Below, piece by piece: positions 23,451-25,294 of a stretch of DNA of 25,294 nt. Below the pieces are notes generated by a model. That model saw only the letters and a list, made by a program, of their open reading frames with translations. It had not been told where the DNA came from and searched no databases. The stretch covers positions 1 to 25,294 of the forward strand of contig JAGODU010000052.1 in the NCBI GenBank assembly GCA_017998095.1, read 5' to 3'. Numbering within the stretch: position 1 is the first letter of the stretch; each line of letters starts with the position of its first letter. This stretch comes from Prolixibacteraceae bacterium. GTDB lineage: Bacteria; Bacteroidota; Bacteroidia; Bacteroidales; Prolixibacteraceae. The translations under genes were made by a program, and so were the position numbers.

Positions 23451-25268
23451 TTATTTATTATCCCGGGGATGAAATTTTAAATTTAACATTGTTAGATCAT
23501 CCCCGGGTTTTATATTGCCTCTGAAATTAATTACACTTGAATTAATTTTTTCTAAAACTTCTTTGGTGTTGAAAAACCAAGTACCCATAAGGTTGTATTT
23601 TAATACATCTACTGTATATTTTAAACCGTTTTCATCTGTTGTATCTGTCAATCCGTCTGTATATACGAATAACTGATCTCCCGGATCCATTTTGATCGTA
23701 CTGTCAGTGTATTTTCTATTTGGATAAATGCCTACAGGAATTCCGTGGGTATCAGTTAATTCCTCAATTCTACCTTCGTTATGTATTATCAACGGATAAT
23801 TATGTGCTGCATTACAATATTGAAAATCACCTGTGTTAATATTTAAAATACCAAGAAATACTGTAACAAACATATCACTGATGTTTTCTTCTATTAGCTT
23901 ATTATTCAATGCCGATATTATTTCTGAAGCTCTTAATCCAGTTTCCGATATTGACCTTAAAAGCGTATGCGTATAAATCATTATTAGTGATGCAGGAATT
24001 CCCTTACCAGAAACATCAGCAACAGCTACGAGAAGATTTTGATCATCAACAAGGAAGTAATCGTAAAAGTCTCCTCCTATTTCGTAAAGCGATTCAGTAA
24101 AAGCATAAAGTTCAAATTCTTTTCGGTCTCTTAAATTTGAAGATAATGTTGGTAATAAATTATGTTGAAGCTTCTTTGCTATTTTCAAATCATTCTCTAT
24201 TCCTGAACTGCTTTTAGACATATTATCTATGTTCTTTTCATAAATTTTTATCTGGTTTTCAAGTAAATCAAAGCTCTTGTGAATTAATGCAACTTCACTT
24301 TCAAATGAAAAGGGATTTAATTCAAGGAGAGAACTCCTTTTAACTCTTTTAAATAAGTCGTTGAATGACTTGGTAAGAGCATAATTACTTATAAGAACCA
24401 AGGAAACTATTAATATTAATGATAGCAAAAAAACAATTCCGACTAGTATAAAGTATTTGTTCAAATCTTTTAAAACTCCGGCATGTGTTTGATTTGTTGT
24501 GATATAAATATTATATCTACTATTATGAAAAACATGAAAATGATATTTATTACCAGCAATTTTATAATTAAAACTTTTCTCCTCAAGCTTTTCTTTAGAT
24601 TTTAATTTTAAATATTCAGGAAGTACTTTATGTATTGTGGCTGAATCTTGTATTTGAATACCGGAAGATACAATTATTCTATAATCTTTGTCAGAAATTG
24701 TTGAAAATAAACCAGTCTTGATATTTAATCCGGTTATCAGGTTTCTAAGTTTATCGTTGTCTATGAAAACTACTATTTTTGAATCATTATTTATCTTCTT
24801 GATATAGAATAATTTTATTTTTCCACTACTTTCATATTGGCTCCATTTACTGATAACAGAAAGATTAAACTCAGAATCTGTAAAATTGATTTTTTCATCT
24901 AGTTTGCCTTCTATTGGTATAATCTTTTCTTTTTCTCTTGTTTCGGTCAGATTATCAATGATATATATTCCCTCAATAAGCTCATCAGATGCATAAAATA
25001 TTAGTGAAGGTTTTTTTAAATATGGAACATAGTTCTGACCTGAGTTATAGATTTCAATAAAAGAAGCAGTTGATTTTTCTATATTCTCAAAATTTTCTTC
25101 TATCAATTTATTGTAATGATGACTTTTTTCTGTGAGAAAGTCAACTCTGCTTTTTACTGACAAACCTATTAAGATAAAGTAAAGGCATGAGAATACAATG
25201 ATATTTAATATCACATAATTAATAATGTGAATGAAATTTATTCTGAATGAAAAGCTCTTTCTACGCAT
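23451..25268 (-). CDS. membrane-anchored SpoIIE/RsbU-type serine phosphatase with extracytoplasmic sensor domain
   Basis: A 605-residue signalling protein. A membrane span (about 14-36), an extracytoplasmic region of about 235 residues (37-271) that could be a Cache-like sensor, a second span (272-295), a short HAMP-like/coiled-coil linker (300-365), and a PP2C-type phosphatase domain follow. The catalytic metal motifs are EIGGDFYDY (396-404), VADVSGKGIPASL (416-428), NAAHNYPL (486-493), VYTDGLTD (535-542) and PGDDLTMLNL (588-597). The preceding LKIAKKLQHNLLP is the usual entry helix. Such enzymes typically dephosphorylate an anti-sigma antagonist; no such partner lies in the window. The ATG is at 25268, just inside the right edge. 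Its 3' end carries the clpC terminator. Confidence 0.92.
   Translation of the reverse strand: MRRKSFSFRINFIHIINYVILNIIVFSCLYFILIGLSVKSRVDFLTEKSHHYNKLIEENFENIEKSTASFIEIYNSGQNYVPYLKKPSLIFYASDELIEGIYIIDNLTETREKEKIIPIEGKLDEKINFTDSEFNLSVISKWSQYESSGKIKLFYIKKINNDSKIVVFIDNDKLRNLITGLNIKTGLFSTISDKDYRIIVSSGIQIQDSATIHKVLPEYLKLKSKEKLEEKSFNYKIAGNKYHFHVFHNSRYNIYITTNQTHAGVLKDLNKYFILVGIVFLLSLILIVSLVLISNYALTKSFNDLFKRVKRSSLLELNPFSFESEVALIHKSFDLLENQIKIYEKNIDNMSKSSSGIENDLKIAKKLQHNLLPTLSSNLRDRKEFELYAFTESLYEIGGDFYDYFLVDDQNLLVAVADVSGKGIPASLIMIYTHTLLRSISETGLRASEIISALNNKLIEENISDMFVTVFLGILNINTGDFQYCNAAHNYPLIIHNEGRIEELTDTHGIPVGIYPNRKYTDSTIKMDPGDQLFVYTDGLTDTTDENGLKYTVDVLKYNLMGTWFFNTKEVLEKINSSVINFRGNIKPGDDLTMLNLKFHPRDNK
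23462..23511 (+). terminator. Rho-independent terminator of clpC inside the convergent phosphatase gene
   Basis: CCCGGGGATGA (23462-23472) and its exact complement TCATCCCCGGG (23497-23507), with a 24-nt loop, then TTTT (23508-23511). It begins 20 bases after the clpC stop. The T-run is on the plus side only, so it acts for clpC. Both arms are coding DNA of the phosphatase (HPRD and PGDD codons). Confidence 0.75.
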
Positions 25269-25294
25269 GTTTTTATAAAGTCTTGCAGACTGCT

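Overview
The window reads as a chromosomal segment of an AT-rich member of the Bacteroidetes (Bacteroidota), probably an anaerobe or facultative anaerobe. The evidence is the gene order nusB-yajC-ybbR-coaE, a long (~317 aa) NusB, gyrA divergent from clpC with a TPR gene behind gyrA, and promoters of the Bacteroidetes type (TTTG, 19 bp, TAnnTTTG); two such promoters match perfectly, at 2810-2840 and 15389-15419. The NAD-linked class 1B dihydroorotate dehydrogenase (pyrK-pyrD) and methylglyoxal synthase fit a fermentative or anaerobic life, but this is inference. Most of the window is core chromosome; I see no insertion sequence, prophage, CRISPR array, tRNA or rRNA.

Layout. 1-5632 is one minus-strand block: threonine aldolase, rhomboid protease, nusB, yajC, a terminator, ybbR-like, coaE and a TerB/J-domain protein that runs off the left edge. 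5848-8162 on the plus strand holds dnaX, split by an A10 slippery run into a short (gamma-like) and a long (tau-like) product, and a ferritin. Overlapping the ferritin end is a large outer-membrane protein (HExxH metalloprotease domain, beta-propeller, beta-barrel) whose last barrel strands appear to be cut off by a one-base frameshift. About 0.7 kb without a gene follows, very AT-rich and holding several copies of the palindrome TTACA-WW-TGTAA. It leads into a small XRE-type regulator, pyrK, pyrD, a serine beta-lactamase-fold hydrolase, a glucosaminidase lipoprotein and mgsA. The same palindrome recurs as a pair between pyrD and the hydrolase, suggesting that the regulator controls itself and that gene.

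16990-20725 on the minus strand carries a TPR protein and gyrA, divergent from clpC (20926-23442). clpC converges on a membrane-anchored SpoIIE/RsbU-type phosphatase (23451-25268, minus). The GC-rich clpC terminator lies inside the phosphatase gene, one arm being the codons of its conserved PGDD metal-binding motif.

No clearly undescribed multi-gene system was found. The most notable signals are the dnaX recoding site, the putative operator family around the XRE gene, the terminator built into a convergent coding motif, and the frameshifted metalloprotease/barrel protein.
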